This document shows, in pieces, positions 9,501 through 23,600 of a stretch of DNA of 64,000 nucleotides. The notes under the pieces were generated by a model that made no database searches, was not told the DNA's origin, and was given only the letters and a program-made list of their open reading frames with translations. Position numbers and translations under genes: made by a program. Each line of letters opens with the position of its first letter. Within the stretch, counting starts at the first letter, position 1. This stretch comes from Parus major (taxonomy: Eukaryota; Chordata; Aves; Passeriformes; Paridae), in the NCBI RefSeq assembly GCF_001522545.3, contig NC_031772.1:3728603-3792602 (forward strand), read 5' to 3'.

Positions 9501-12500
9501 GACAATTGTTTTGTGTCTTTTTCCTTAATGGATTCTTTGACTTGCAGGGCACACGTGGATTGGAGCACAGGCACACCCCCAAGCTCCCACCTTCAATCCC
9601 AGGGATTTTTGTCTCTGCAGGGGTGCAAAGAGGAATTCTGGAACAGCAGCTGCTTTGCCTTTACATCAACAAGTCAACAGTGCCATTTTTTACAAGTTGA
9701 GGCTCTTACTGCTGGCATTTGGTAGCACAAAAATCCATCAACCTTTTCCCTACCTTCAGCTTCCTTCTCAGCTGTCATCACTTTTCCCACCAATTTTCCC
9801 AGAGGTTTATCTCTCCTTTGTGATTCCATAAGAATGCAGGGGGCAGAATAATTTTTAAAATCATGTGTTCAAAAAGCATCATAGTCAAAGGTGATCTGAA
9901 AAAGTGCTGTGAAGCAATATCCTTGTCAGCAGCCTGTCTCCAGCACCCTGACACCATTCCTTTGCTCATGTCACCTGTAAAAGCACACAATAACTCAATT
10001 TTTACCTTGACAAAAAGCCATCCAGATCCACATCACAATATTATTGTTGCTGAGCCTGCTCTAGCTGCTATCAGATGCCAAAACACCTTGAGGCTGCACT
10101 TTCACTGTGTGATACTGGCTCGGGATATAAAAATGCAAAACTACATTTAAAACACTCAAAACCTAATCTTCCCAAAAAAAAAAATAAAATAAAATTTTGG
10201 TTCTTTCATCTTTGCAATTTTTAGAGTGGAGAGACTCAACATTTCTATTTTGGTGTGTAAGGAATTTTTAGTAAGTGTTTTCATATTTTCTGGGGGAAGA
10301 AATAGATGTATGTGTGAGTACTGTGCCATAAGATGAAATCTGGGAATTGATAGGAAAACAGGATATGTTTTATCTTCATATCTATTTATTAATAATAAAA
10401 AGGTACTGAACAACATAGTGATTGTATTTGCAAGTGAGAGCAAATTTCAGGGAGAGAAGGATGGCATGGAACCTCCAGAAAACACAGATTACTTAATCTA
10501 ACATACAATATTCTGAGACAAAGCCTATTAATGACAGATCCCCAAAGGACCAGAGATACACAGCCTGCTGAAGAGAAACAGAAGTACAGAAACCAACACA
10601 TTAAATTTGACTATTTAGCATAAAAATGGCTGAAAAATACAATTATGGCCTAGGAGAGGGGTGTGATCGAGAATATCACCTCTGTTTTATTGTAGATTAT
10701 GCTGGTTTAATTTTTTTGCAGAACTTCACCAACAATCTTATTTGATACAGCTCCTTGTGTCTTAACCTTGAACCTGAGTTTTGCTGTGATTTGCACCACC
10801 CAAACCCCAGTGATGTGAGAGGAATTCCTGTGGGTGTGACAGAGTCTCAGTGTTAAAAGCTGTAGACAAAAACTTTCAATCCATTTTCAGTTTCCCAGCT
10901 CAGTTTGGGCTGTTTTGGGGGGATGCAGGTGGTCAATCCTGCCTGGCTGTAAGGGCAGCAGGAATTCCTGGTGCTTGGGGGATAATGTCAAGAGGCAGCA
11001 TTTCCTGAAGGATGCTCTGGTGAACTGCAGAAATGGATGCAGGACAGAAATTCCCATCACTGCTGGGTGCTTGTGCTCTGATGAGATCTGGCAATGCAAA
11101 GTGGCTCTTTTCTCTTTGATTAAGGAAAATACTTGCAGCTGCATACATTAACTCTAGAAATTCTCTAGCAAAGACAGCTCTGCTGTAATAAATTGAATCA
11201 TATTGCAGGTACACTACCAGAAAGCTGTTTCAGGAGAAATTAAGGCTAGCAAGCCTCCTGAAATTAAGCTTCTGCTGAAATAAATTGGTAATATCTAACT
11301 AATACAGTTCAGCATATGTCACAAATGAGAGAGATGCTCTTGGCTGATTGTGACAATTTAAAAGGCTGTTTGCATCAAATCGTTTAGAGGTCTCAATTTG
11401 CACATCGGGGGTTGTAAAGAACTTTAACTTTGCTTTAGAACACATATTAAGTTGTTTGGCACAGTTGGAGTGACAGTGTGTGGCATTAATTTCCTAAATT
11501 AAGTTACTGCTCGTGCACTTGTTAGTGTGTGCCTGATGGCTTTACACTTTGTTGAGCTTTTAGGAATATTGGATGCTATCACCATTTTCATGTAAAATAC
11601 AATTGTCTTTAAAGAACTGAGCCTGTTAATGTGGTGGTGCTAATGTGGAATTAGTGATCACAGGAAAAATATAACTCCCAAATTCCACTGCTCTAAAATA
11701 CTCTATTCAGCTAACCATGGAAACATGCAGAAAAGCCTTGGACATGGGGTTGCTTTTTAATCACTGCCAGCAGCTGATTATATTAGTGCTTTATTTCATA
11801 ATTTTATGTGTCACGTTAATGAAAATGTTATGGGAGAAAGCAGTGGGGAAAGAAAAGCTATTTGCCTCTCCTTACTTACTAAGTGCTTCTTGCTGCTCCA
11901 TTGAGGTGTTTTTTCCCTCTGAAATTGCTTTCTGTGTGCTGGAACACAGCTCATTGTTCTTGTGGCTGACAGTGCAATCACTCTGCCCTGCAGACCTCTC
12001 ACTTACAGCGAGTACACGCCACAGCAAAGGCACTGCTGGGCCACCAGGACACCCAGTCCTCTGGAAAATAACACATCTTTTACCTTCACAAGGAAACAAT
12101 ACTGAAATTCCAAAAATCTGTGCCGTGAGTCACATCATTTATATAGCAGGATCTTTAATAACCTTCTTTTCACCAACTCGATCAAGTCCAAGAATAAACA
12201 AGAGATTATTCTGTCTGGCCTTTTTAATACCATTACAGGAACAATATTCCTTCTGATACAACTCACAAAATTCCAGTTGCCTTCCCACCCAGCTCAGCAG
12301 CAGAGGATTCTTTATCTTAAATATCTTATTTTGGTCAATATTTTGATTAACACTGCACGAAACTTTCTGTAGCACTGCCAGCACGTAGGTGGCTGCTTAA
12401 TCTGGCTGCACAAATCAGCTCAGGGCTAAAGCACAAAAAGCTGCATCTTTAGCTCCACCTGTTAGAAGGTTTAATGTCAGAGGTGTCCTGAAAGGCAAAG

Positions 12501-15500
12501 TTCAGCCCCCTTGCCTGGCTGTGTCTGAAGAGGAAAAAAAAGTGTGTTTTTAGAACAAATACAGTATTTGAATTCTCAGCATGTAGGAGCTAAGAGTTGT
12601 ACTCAGTGCTGCTGTGATTTAAAGAGAGGCTTTGCTTTGTGTCCCCCTTCCTCAAGCTGTTTGGAGACATGATTCACCTGTGGTGCTGAAATATGTCAGC
12701 AGGATATAAAAGCAAAGGGGGAATGAGGGAAAAGAAAAGGTCTCCACTAATCTTTGCAAATTTTAATCTGTTCCTCAACTGCTGCTGGTCCCCAGCCCAG
12801 CTCAGGTTTTGTGAATCAGCCCACAACACCCACGGAGAGTTTTGCAGTGCAGGGCACATCCCAGCTGAGCCTCTCAGAGGAGGGATGTGGGTTTGAAAGA
12901 CACAATAAAGACTTTTCAAAGCACTGGAGGTGGTTTGTGTGGTACCTGAAGGTGTCACCAGGCAAGCAGGCTCTGCCTGGCAGGAATGAAAATGCTTGAA
13001 ATGCTGCCTGGGCCCTTCCAGACTTGGAGCCATTTCAGCCCAGGGATTAAAGAAACATGCTTTGAAAAAGGGAAATGATAAAGAAAAAAAAAGAGAAATT
13101 AAATAGAAGGTTGGATTTTATTTTTTTTATTTTTTTTAATTTTTTTTTTTGGTTGGAGCCTGTTTAAATTACTGTCAGCAGTGTAAAATGATGTAAAATG
13201 GATCAGAGCTGCCATCTCAATTTTTAATGAGATCCCATCTGAAACAGGAAGATCTCAGGCACGTGGTCCAGGTCAGTGCAAAATTGTCCTTATGTTCTCT
13301 TTAGTAAGCTTTAAAGTACTTGATATAGATCATCCATTTCCCTGTAAAGAGGAAGCTTTTGCATGAACAAACCCACTTTCTTTAACTCCAAACTAAACTC
13401 TCTTTTTTTATTGTGCTTGGTTGTGCTGTCGTTCCTGTAAAGGATTCAGAGCTGAAATAGTGTGACTAAAGCCTTTCCTTACTTAATTTTGTTTTAGCTC
13501 AAGGCTTTAATATTATTATTAATATTTTATTCTTTATTTTTTCTCTCTTCCTGATTTTCCTCAAAGCCAGTTTTGCTATTTTTCCTACATTATTTACCCC
13601 TAGGCTGAAGGCACATTTCCTACCTTTTTAATTTAGCAGTGGGATATGAACACAGCCTGGTGGAAATTCCTGTGCTGCATTATGGAATCCATAAACTTCC
13701 ATTGATAACCTAACACAAATAATGCCACTTTGAATTTGGAAATCCATGAATTGCTTGTTTTTAAAGCAAATAAACATAATTCAAAAACTTTTTTAAAAAA
13801 AATCTTACTCAGGAAATCATATGATCCACCACTGAGTTTGTTCAATTCTTCAGTCCTGTCTAAAACCTATTAGGTTCCAGTGGGCTCTCCCCAACACATA
13901 AATCTTGCCAGGCATCTCTTTCTTAATTACATGGCACAGGCTGTCAGCTTGCAGATGCTGAATAGTAAATTAAATTGTCAGAAAGTTTCAAGTGATTATT
14001 TGTGCTACTGAAGCTGTGCTGCAGAACTGGAAGTGCTTTCCTGGCTACTTTTGGGCACAGCTTTCATTACTTACAGTTGTGAAAACATTTTTGGGTGGGG
14101 AGAAATAAGCTTGTATTCAACATCTACAGACTACAGTTTGCTCTGTTGGATCAGCCATTAAAGTCAAGGTAATAAGATACTCCCTGATATTTTTAAGTCT
14201 TGGAGGTAAATTTCAATGTCCCACTTGTCTCCTTGTACCAAATCAGGTCTGTGAGGGTGTGCAGCTGCAGATAAGAAATAATTCAATTCCTAGTAAGCAA
14301 GAGCAATCTGTTGAGAAATTGGGATTTTTCTGCTGAAAATACCAGAGTATTGGTCTAGAAGTTATAATGAGAATATGTCCTGGGTATTTTTCCATTATCT
14401 TTTATCCAAAGCTCTGAAAGCCTCTTCAGAAATCTTTAAATGATTTCTTAGAAAAGCAATACACCCCTCTCTTTACTTTGCAGTATATAGATTAACTTTA
14501 TGCTCTCTGTGACCCTTCTCTCTTTAAAGCAAAGACCAGAGAGCTGATTACCTCAATAATTAATTTGGCCTGACCATTGTTCATGTCCTTCTGAGAGTCA
14601 CCCAGAAGGAAATACACTGGGACAGAAAATATATTGACTATTCCAAGAAGTGTCTGTGCTCCCAGCCCAGAGCCACAGGCCAAAATCTCCATTCTGTTTC
14701 CAGCCAGGATACATCCCTGAGCAGAATAATTCCTCAAAAGAAAATAATGCAATATTTCTGTCTCATCAGCACACTCTGATCATGGCAAGGGTGGCTTCAG
14801 TGGAGAGGTTTTAGGGCAGGATATTTGATTTACTGGAAAATAATTCCATGGGCAACAATAGTTTGGTGCAGCTGTTCAGCTACTTGGTTTTTATTGTTAA
14901 AATAAGATACTCAAGGAATTTCTTTGCCTCATAGACTTTTCTGTATTTCAGAAAATCTGGTTGCCAGTTAATTCATCTGGGTAAATATCTCTCCTTATAA
15001 AAAACACACATTCAGATTTTTGTTAGTGAAGAGGCAGAATGTTGTGCAGCTTGTCAGGCTGTGGGGGTGCCTTCAGAAATGGCTGATGCCAAAGGAAAAC
15101 ACAGTTCTGTAAACACCCTGATTTAAACTCAGTCTGAGCTGGGAGAGAGCAAAAACTCAAAGGTTTTGTGTTTTTACCAACAGCTGAACTGGTTCAGGTA
15201 GATAAGAGCTATATTAAGGATAGATAAGTGGTTCTGTGATGCTTTTTTATTGTCTTAAGATCAAGACCATCAAAATAAAATGAGCATATTTTTGTGTTTG
15301 TTCTAGAAAATAAAAAAATCCCCAAATCTACTTTCTTGTTGGCACAGAATCTCCATGGCTGGAAGATGCTTGTTTCCTTTTGGAAATGTGTCTCTCTGCA
15401 GCACTTACACTGTGCATAATTTGTGTGCAGGTTAAATATATATCTATATCATTGCTATACATTATCAGTGAGACATTGGCAGCTGATTGCATCAGTCATG

Positions 15501-15686
15501 GGAGAATTTTCAAAACTGCCACAATTTTAGTTCTGTTGTGGGATAGGATGGAGAGTTTTTGGATCCTAAATCTGGGAGTGAAACTGGCAACATTTCTACT
15601 GAACTGTCTCTGAAATTAATTTCTTAAGTTTCACTGCAGCCATATTTTTGTTGAACTCCAGATTATTTTATAGGATTTTTTGTAGC
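6600..15686. other. Intergenic stretch, no recognised gene or named repeat
   Basis: AT-rich unique-looking sequence with moderately GC-rich islands near 10900-11090 and 12780-13020. Two items are unexplained. One is a 179-codon plus-strand frame at 11717-12256 with a strong start context. The other is a 165-nt exon-like minus-strand frame at 14552-14716. The interval 11320-11650 has the look of a vertebrate non-coding enhancer, with many AATTA, ACAATTG and TTTGCAT motifs. None of these is supported enough to annotate as a gene. Confidence 0.5.
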
Positions 15687-15745
15687 ATATTGGAATATCC
15701 TAAGTGGGAAGGGACCCACAATGATCACTCAAGCCTAAATCCCAC
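15687..15745 (-). mobile_element. CR1-type or SINE tail fragment
   Basis: On the minus strand this reads '...ttgtgggtcccttcccactt' followed by 'aggatattcc', the terminal block shared by some CR1s and the songbird SINE TguSINE1. It matches the tails at 25291-25340 and 62586-62640. The upstream part is too decayed to say whether a tRNA head was present. Confidence 0.6.
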
Positions 15746-18700
15746 TATCTTTGGAAAATTTGGCCTACCTTGAGCAGTTTTCCTGAATATTTCCAGTCTG
15801 CTAAACCAGGACAGAGTCCACTCCCCCTTGGGGTTATTTTTTAATGTGGTGTGTTTCAATATAAACCTTTCTCAAGGGTGTGAGAGGTGCTGTGAAAGGA
15901 GATGTGGGAATAACTGATTTTGCCCTGTTAATGTACTCAGAAAACTTCCCTGGTTCTGAGCATCCCAGGGCAAAAACACACACAAACTCTTCCCCCAAGG
16001 TCCTGAAAACCACCACAGATGGGAGAAGGAGGAGGGATGGAGAAGGCAGAGCCAAATGTCCCAAGATATTTCCTCCCTATTTTGACCTGCTCAAAATCCA
16101 GCAGAAACCACTGGAACCTGTGAGCACCACTCTGTCCCTGGGATTTATGAGAGCCTGGAGATTTTACAGAGGTTTTAAAGACAGGCTGATTGCTTTAAAT
16201 CACTGCATTGTGTCTTTAAGAGTCCTCTGTTGTGTTGCTTGTGCGTGAGGAGCGTTATCCTTGAGCTTTCCCCGAGGATCCCGGCGTGCTGCTAAAATCT
16301 GCTCACAATAAACACATTTGCAGGTGTGCAGACACAGAATTATAGGAAGTGCAAACAAGACCCCTGTGTAAAGCAGAGCACGCTCAGAACCAGGGAGGTT
16401 CATGATTCAAGTAGCTTAAAAGACTTTTTAATAGCCAGTGAAGGAGGTTGTTTGCTTTGGGAAGGTACATAGAATAATAATGCACGCACTTAGTGCAGAA
16501 AGAGACGAGGCAAAGCAATTATTCTGCTCTTAGTTGATGTTATTTGTATAATGAACCACCTAGAATGAGGTATTTTGCCAAAATACCTTGTTTAAAATAC
16601 TTTGTCAGGCAATCTGAATTGTAACTAATGCATGAATCAGCCAGACCTGATGTGCTTTGTTATTTTTTTTCCCCATTATGTCGCTGTTGCAGCAAAGAGA
16701 TCTCAGAGATCTCAAACTTTTGCTTTGTATAGCCCAACACAAAATTGCTGAAGGCAACTTCCTCCTATTCCTTAGGATTTCACCATCCATGTAGGGACTA
16801 TATTGAATTTAAAATAACATTTAAACTTAAAATATTTGAATTTAAAATAAAATTACAGCAAGGCCGTGGTGCTGGTGTGTGCTGGAGGATTTCCTGAGCA
16901 GTGCAAAGGTGAGACACAGGCTGTTCACCCCAGGCATGGAAAGGTGAGGTGTGCAAGGCAGAGTCTGTGCAGAGGAGTTCTGCTCTGCTGGAGCCTCACC
17001 AGCTGCCAGGGGGATTATTGCATTTGCTTGACAGCAAACACTCTGAAAGAGCCATGGAAATGTCCATCACTGAGAGGCTTCTGAAGATGCTGAGGATATT
17101 TCTTAGCAGAAGTGTCAGTGGTTGTTCAGCTGCCTCTCTCGTTTTTAGCTGGTTCTAAGTGTGGATGGTTTTTGAAGACTGAGTGGAACAAGATCAATAT
17201 TCCTTGGAAAAAACCCTTTATATACTGTATTTCCTGGCATTCTCTCCTTGTGTAATAGGGTGTTTGAGTTGATGCAGATTGTTGGGGTTTTTCTTTTTCC
17301 ATTGTATTGTATTTAAATATATTGAGACCTTAGAGCTGGGAATTGGAAACCCAAATTCAAAAGCTCTAAGAACTGGAATATAATGATAAAATTGTGCCAT
17401 TGGTGCAGTTTGTGAATGACATTCAAGCTCCATTATAAATTTAACTCCTTTCTGCATTACCTTCTGTATTAAGAAAACCTGTTCAATAGGTCTAGGGTTT
17501 TTTCACACTGCCTTAAATTTCATAAAATTAGGACAACTATTTCTCCAGCTCAGAACTTCCAGTGGAAAAAGAATTAGTTATTGGGAAACTGCTGGTTTGA
17601 GTTCTGCTGAGGTCCAGAGGGGCACAGGGCAGTGACCAGAGGTGCTTTTGAAAACCCACAGTAACAGAACTGCCTTTTAAACTCTGCTGCTCGCCTCAGA
17701 AATGGCATTCTTATCTTCTGCATGCTTGACTAGAAGTATATAAATATTGCATGCTTGATTTTAAGCTAGGAAAATTCATAGTGGAAATGCAGCATTTCAG
17801 TAGAGGAGAAGCCAATACCGAGGTCAGAAGAGCTGGAGTAACAGCTCTGGAAGTAAATGTCAGAGCAAGGACTGCCTCCTTTTATGTGGGATGGATTTTA
17901 ATTGTTTTTATTATTATTTTTAAGGCGAATATGGTGGTGTGTTTGCTTTTTTATTTTTTTTTTTTAATAAGAGCTTAGAGATTTTTTGGAAAAGGACCTT
18001 GGTTTGAGAGCAGCTTTTAAACTTGAGCTCCAGAATTTGGCAGCAGGCAGGAGTGTTGCCACGGCAACCCATTATCTGAGGCTGTGTTACTGAACCTCCT
18101 GCCAGTTCACCCACAGTTGAATGCTGAAGGCAACCTTAGAGGCTATTGAATGTTCTGTCCTGGAACAGTTCAGCCAAAAATAGCCTGGGATTGGGAACAG
18201 CAGCAGCTATCTGGGAAAAGGAGTGGGGAGAAAAGTTTTCCCTGTAGAGGTGAATGAATGCACTCAGTCTTGGTAGTGAATTTCCATCCTCCTGGTTCAA
18301 CCACTGGATGTTTCCTGGCCAGAGGAGGCGGCTCACAGACATTCTCAGTCTGAGGGATGGCGATTGGGTTTTGTTCTGGAATTTGGGATGCTGTCATCCT
18401 CCTTTCTCCTGCACTGGTCTGGGTGGGGCTGGGAAGGGCTGTCCTGAGGGAAGGGCTCCCAGCCCCATCTCTCAGGGTGCCAAAAGGGCTGGGAGATGCT
18501 GTGTGAGTCCCGTGTGCCACCACCCCACTGCTTCTGCCCAGCTCTGTTTGTAAAATCAGCCAGCTGGTTGCAGTGAGGCATCCTCAGTCCAGCCAATTTT
18601 TAATATCTACAGTCCTCAGTATCATCTGTTCATTCCTCCTTTTTTATTCACAAACAAGCACATTAAATTGTGCTTGTTCAATTAAAAAAAAAAACACCAA

Positions 18701-20383
18701 AACCTCTATAGATATAGAATGAATTACAGTGCTTGTGCTCATACCCTCACAGGCAAAACTTTCACAGCTTTCTGTGTGTGTGTTTGTTATTTCTTGGGGA
18801 ATATTTATCTCAATTTTGGCATTCTGCTCTCCAGATTCCTGAGAAGTTAACCCAAACACCTCTCTGCTCTGCATCGTTCTGACTGCTTCCTAAACTGTTT
18901 CTTTGTATTTAGAAATACTTGTACTGTGATACACTTGTCAAAATGTTCTCAGAAAATAAGCCCCAACTAGAAGTGCCTGTCAAATAATACAAAACTGACA
19001 GTTTTACTCAAATTAATGATGACTGATACCATTTGCCACAAGCATCAAAGCTTCCAGTAACATTTTCTTCCTGGCAACAAGCAAAACAATTTTTTTACTT
19101 TTTGTTTTTTTAGTTGAATTACTTTTTTCCATTTGGTTTTATGAAATGAACAAGGTTGACTTCCTATTTACACAAATTCTTTGTTATTTATCTCATGATC
19201 TAGTTAAATGTGGTGCTGTTTAACAAAACTCCACACCCATCATGACATGAAATTTTCTATTCTACTACTAACAAGCTGAAATATATATGTATAATGTATA
19301 TTATATAATGTGTGTATTAATACATTATGCATAGGATAGTTTCATATAAGTTTATACATAAAAATTTCCATATTTTAAAGTAACTTTGTGGGTGATCTGT
19401 AGGTGGAAGAGTAGTGCTGGGGATTTATCTTTCAAACCTTTACAGGATTATGGTTTAAGGCTGAGAGAGTGCTGTGTTCTGCAGCTGGGACTGGGACAGA
19501 GGAGACACCAAACAGGAATTTCTGCAGAATTCCTGCTGGATTCCAGGTGCTCTTTAACAGAAATTCAAATAAAACACTGGCTTTTGATGTGAAGGTATTG
19601 CAGTAGTGCAAGAGAGAGGAAATTTCATTGGATTTCACATTTTTAAATGCTTTCAAACAAGTGAAATGTGAATTCCACCTGGAGTTCATTGTCAATTTAC
19701 TTCTGCTACATCGAGGCTACAAACCTTAGTGATGAGCACTCCTTGCAAAAATCGGGATATTTCCTCTGAGGAACTGAAGAGCAAATATGTTTAATGTAGC
19801 TAAGTCAGTTTTAGATCCTTCTGCAGGAAAAATAAAAACCAGGGAGAGGGGAGTTTTGTTGTTTTGGGGGATTTTTTTCTGATCTTGTTCCCCTGCTCTA
19901 AAGAGGGGATCCTTGCTCTGAGGAAAACAACCAAAACAGGAGCCAAGGGCTGCTCAAATCAGCCTTTTTTGGTTTGTTTTTTCCCCCTTTTTTAAGCATA
20001 ATTCTTCATAAAACTTGCTTGGAGTGGCTCACCTGCCAGCCACAAGCTGTTCCAAAGAACTTTTTGTTTTTTAGGAGGCTGGATTAAGGGATCCTCCTTG
20101 CTCCATTGGGCAGCTGGGGATCTAAGGGAGGGTGACAATCTGTGGCAAACTTGTCCTCCTTCAGCCTCTCTGAAGAGAGAGGTCTTTTGTCTTAGAGAGG
20201 ATTAATCCATGGAAAAATAAATGGAATTTCTGTCCCATGGGAGCCAATACAAGCCTGCCAAATTCATAGCAAGTTTAATGCATGTATGGTAAAGTTAAAT
20301 GTAAAAGTTAAATATAAAAATAAACCCCATCAGGTGTTTTATCCTTTGAAATTCACTATTTCAGCTCCTGTAGCTCTGGATGA
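15746..20383. other. Intergenic stretch, no recognised gene
   Basis: Mostly AT-rich, with GC-richer patches near 16860-17060 and 18290-18560 that carry no recognisable coding pattern. A 122-codon frame at 15880-16248 shows no family resemblance. AT-rich palindrome-like sequence lies near 19280-19345. Confidence 0.5.
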
Positions 20384-20660
20384 AGGAGGAAGGGAAGGGA
20401 AAGGGAAAGGGAAGGGAAAGGGAAAGGGAAAGGGAAAGGGAAAGGGAAAGGGAAAGGGAANNNNNNNNNNNNNNNNNNNNNNNNNNNNNNNNNNNNNNNN
20501 NNNNNNNNNNNNNNNNNNNNNNNNNNNNNNNNNNNNNNNNNNNNNNNNNNNNNNNNNNNNNNNNNNNNNNNNNNNNNNNNNNNNNNNNNNNNNNNNNNNN
20601 NNNNNNNNNNGGGAAAGGGAAAGGGAAAGGGAAAGGGAAAGGGAAAGGGAAAGGGAAAGG
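20384..20660 (+). repeat. (GGGAAA)n hexanucleotide array containing a 150-N assembly gap
   Basis: Purine-only GGGAAA units, with a few GGGAA variants at the left edge, flank a run of N from 20461 to 20610. Both sides of the gap carry the same phase of repeat, so the missing sequence is almost certainly more of it. Open frames reported across it (Lys-Gly and Arg-Glu repeats) are artefacts. The opposite strand is pure pyrimidine CCCTTT. Confidence 0.97.
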
Positions 20661-23600
20661 AAAACCTCAGTGATTGTCATGGAGAAAAGAGCTTTCTCTG
20701 CATTGGGGATGAGCAAAATCCAGTCCTCCACACAGCCCTGCCCCTGTCCATGGAATCAGGAACACGGAGCTGAGTCCTGTGCTCATGGACACTTTAACAC
20801 ATCCCATTCCTCACTAGGCAGCTCCTCGTTTCTGTAGCAGCACCATGGAATTTTGGTGTTTCCCTGCTGAGCTGGGCCATACCTGACACAGGGAGGCTTT
20901 TCAGGTGCAGTAGCAGCTTTTAGAGGAGAAAAAGGCTGAGGAAATCCTCCTTGCACACTAAAGCAGGTGGATTCTGTCTTGGTGTAACATTTGCACTTCA
21001 TTATTTGAATAAATTAATGTTTTAAAGCAAATGCCCAAGGATATTGCAATTATTTTTGCAATTCATACATTTATTCAATGCCTATCAGAAAAGCTCCTGT
21101 TAAAGCCAGGAGGTAATCTGGGGTAAATGTCAATTACTGCTGGGTTACATTAGGTCTATAGTGGGTGCATTTTTAAGACATTTTAATATTTAACATTTGA
21201 AAACTTCGACTGCCAGATTTTTAATGATGCTGCTACTGGTTCAGCTGTTTTCGTGTCTTCAAAAATTAAAAAACATTTCAATATTTAAAATAACTGTACT
21301 GCTCGTTTCAAGGCATATGTTCCTGCATATGTTTGTAGCTCTGTTTTTCTGAATGTGTAAGGTTTTTTGGCATATATTGGTATTTTATTCTGAACCTGGG
21401 GGAATTAATGTTTAGAGTCACTGTTTGAATTCATTTTGGGTTTGATTGTTAAGAGCTCCTCTGGGAGTCGGGGAAGGAATCCCAAGGAGGTATAAATGGA
21501 AACAAAGGTAGGAGAAGAAAGAAAGGCAGATGGTGGCAACAATGGCTTATCTTTTTTTAGATCATTGCTTTAGTACAAAGGAGACTGTCTTATAAATCCT
21601 TTATACACTCCATATTCATTTCCAGTGATAGAAATACCATATTTTCATATTCAAAATACATTTTGAGCCACGAAATTTAGCTAATAAAAACCCCTGAATT
21701 AATTAATGCAACCAAAAGCCTCTCTCATTGTCTTATGGAGGACTGAGCATCTCAAATTCCTTGGGTCTGCAAATTAAACTGGAAGTTTTTCTGCACCAGA
21801 AGAAAACTGGTGATGCCTTTGAGAGATCTTAGATTATTTTTGTTATTTCTTTATTTTTCGTGACTTGCTACTCAATTTATTCTGTTTCTGTGTTTGAAAT
21901 GTGTGGGTTTTTCTTTCCCAAAGGACCAATAGTTAACAGGCTCAGAAAGGAATCAGCTAAGAATGTCTAATGGTGAAGTTGTAGGCACTGAATGAACTGG
22001 TTTGGTTTTCCCCTGGCTCCAGTATTCTGTCACTTGTTAAATTTTGGTCAGTAGTACTAAATCAAATGTTAACCCTCTCACATTTGACAAAAACCAAATT
22101 ATCAGTACACTTTACAATTTGTATAATAAATATTTCCACACTATTCTCCAAGCAACCTGTCATGGAATTATTGCTCTGAAGAGAAAGTGCCCTGTATTTA
22201 TTTCAGCAGGGATTTTTTTTTTTCTTTTCAAGTCTCTCCAGAGTGGAATTAAAATTTAGCACATGCACATTTAACAAAAATACTTTCATGTCAGTGTGTC
22301 ACTCAACATTCCTCCCCTGTTAACCATGAATTTTTATTTTTTTTTCCAAGTCACATCTCTGGATAAAAGGCAAAATCTCAGCTTTTAGCATTCAGCAAAC
22401 AGACCTCAGCTTTATTTTTGCATAAAATGAATTAATTCCATTTTCAACAAGTGCATCTATATTCTGACAGGCAGCAAAGCTGTAGCTTTGTGGATTACTT
22501 TTTTTCCCAGGTTCTCCCTGTTCAATCAAAGGAACTCATTCCTGAAGTTGCTATAGAGTGGAAATTAATACAAAGCATGTCCATTTCCTATTAAATGTGT
22601 TATTCTGGCAGAGGAATATTTTCATCTCTAGATCGCAGCAGAAATAATTAAAATTCAAGGCATTAATTATATTTTAATTAAACCAAGCCATATTTCATAG
22701 GATTGTTTTGGCAGTATAAGAGTCTGTCTCCTCAACAGCTCATGAGGTGCTTATGACAAATTATAAAGGCACTGAAGCCAAGTAGAATTGTTCCAGTCAA
22801 TTAAGTGTGTCTGTGAAGGGATGGCTACACTGTGTAAAGAGGGAAAAATATAGAGGTATTTTAAGGTTTTCCAGACTTACAACATTGAATTGGTTCATTT
22901 TTTTCTCTCCATGCAGTTTTAAGAAGTCCACTGGTTTTGGTTTGGCCAGTAATTCTATTAACCTGTTAGACAGTGATGACACATCCACTGATCTGTTCAT
23001 TTAGATTTCTCTGGATGACATGGCTCAAAATGCTGCTTCTCCGAATGAGAAAACGAGTTTAAAAGCAGAGAATGTGCTAAAACTTATGGCAAACAATGCT
23101 TTGAAACTTAGTGGGCCTCTAGTTTATTCTTCTTTGTCTTTATTGTTTTCTTCCTAAATATTTTTGTACTGAAATGTAGATGTGATCTATAAAAATGTGT
23201 GATTTTATGATTAGAATTGAAATTGTAAATTTTTTTATAGCCTCAAAAATTGTGAGATTTTTTTGCAGGAGGAGAGGTTTGGGGAGGATTTTTTAATTTT
23301 ATTTTTTTTTCCAGAATGTGGGTAGTTTTTAACTGCAAAGTTTTTTATTCCTGTGGGCCACATTACACAGCAGGCAGCCAATTTTCTGTGACTGGGACGA
23401 GTGCAAGGCAGTCACAGGTACAGCAGCTTCCACACTCCTTACCTCCATGCTTTAAAGCCTACAATTTGGTGAGAAAAAGACATAAATATATGCATTAACT
23501 GTTCTGATTTCTACTCTCTTTAACTGGTTTTGATGTTTGTTTATTAAAGCCTCCTGTACTCTCTGCTGTACAAATAGCAGTGAGCACACCTGGGTGAGGC

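Noticed and set aside
20286..20837. 183-codon ORF with Lys-Gly and Arg-Glu repeats
   Set aside because: It is a translation of the GGGAAA array and the N gap.
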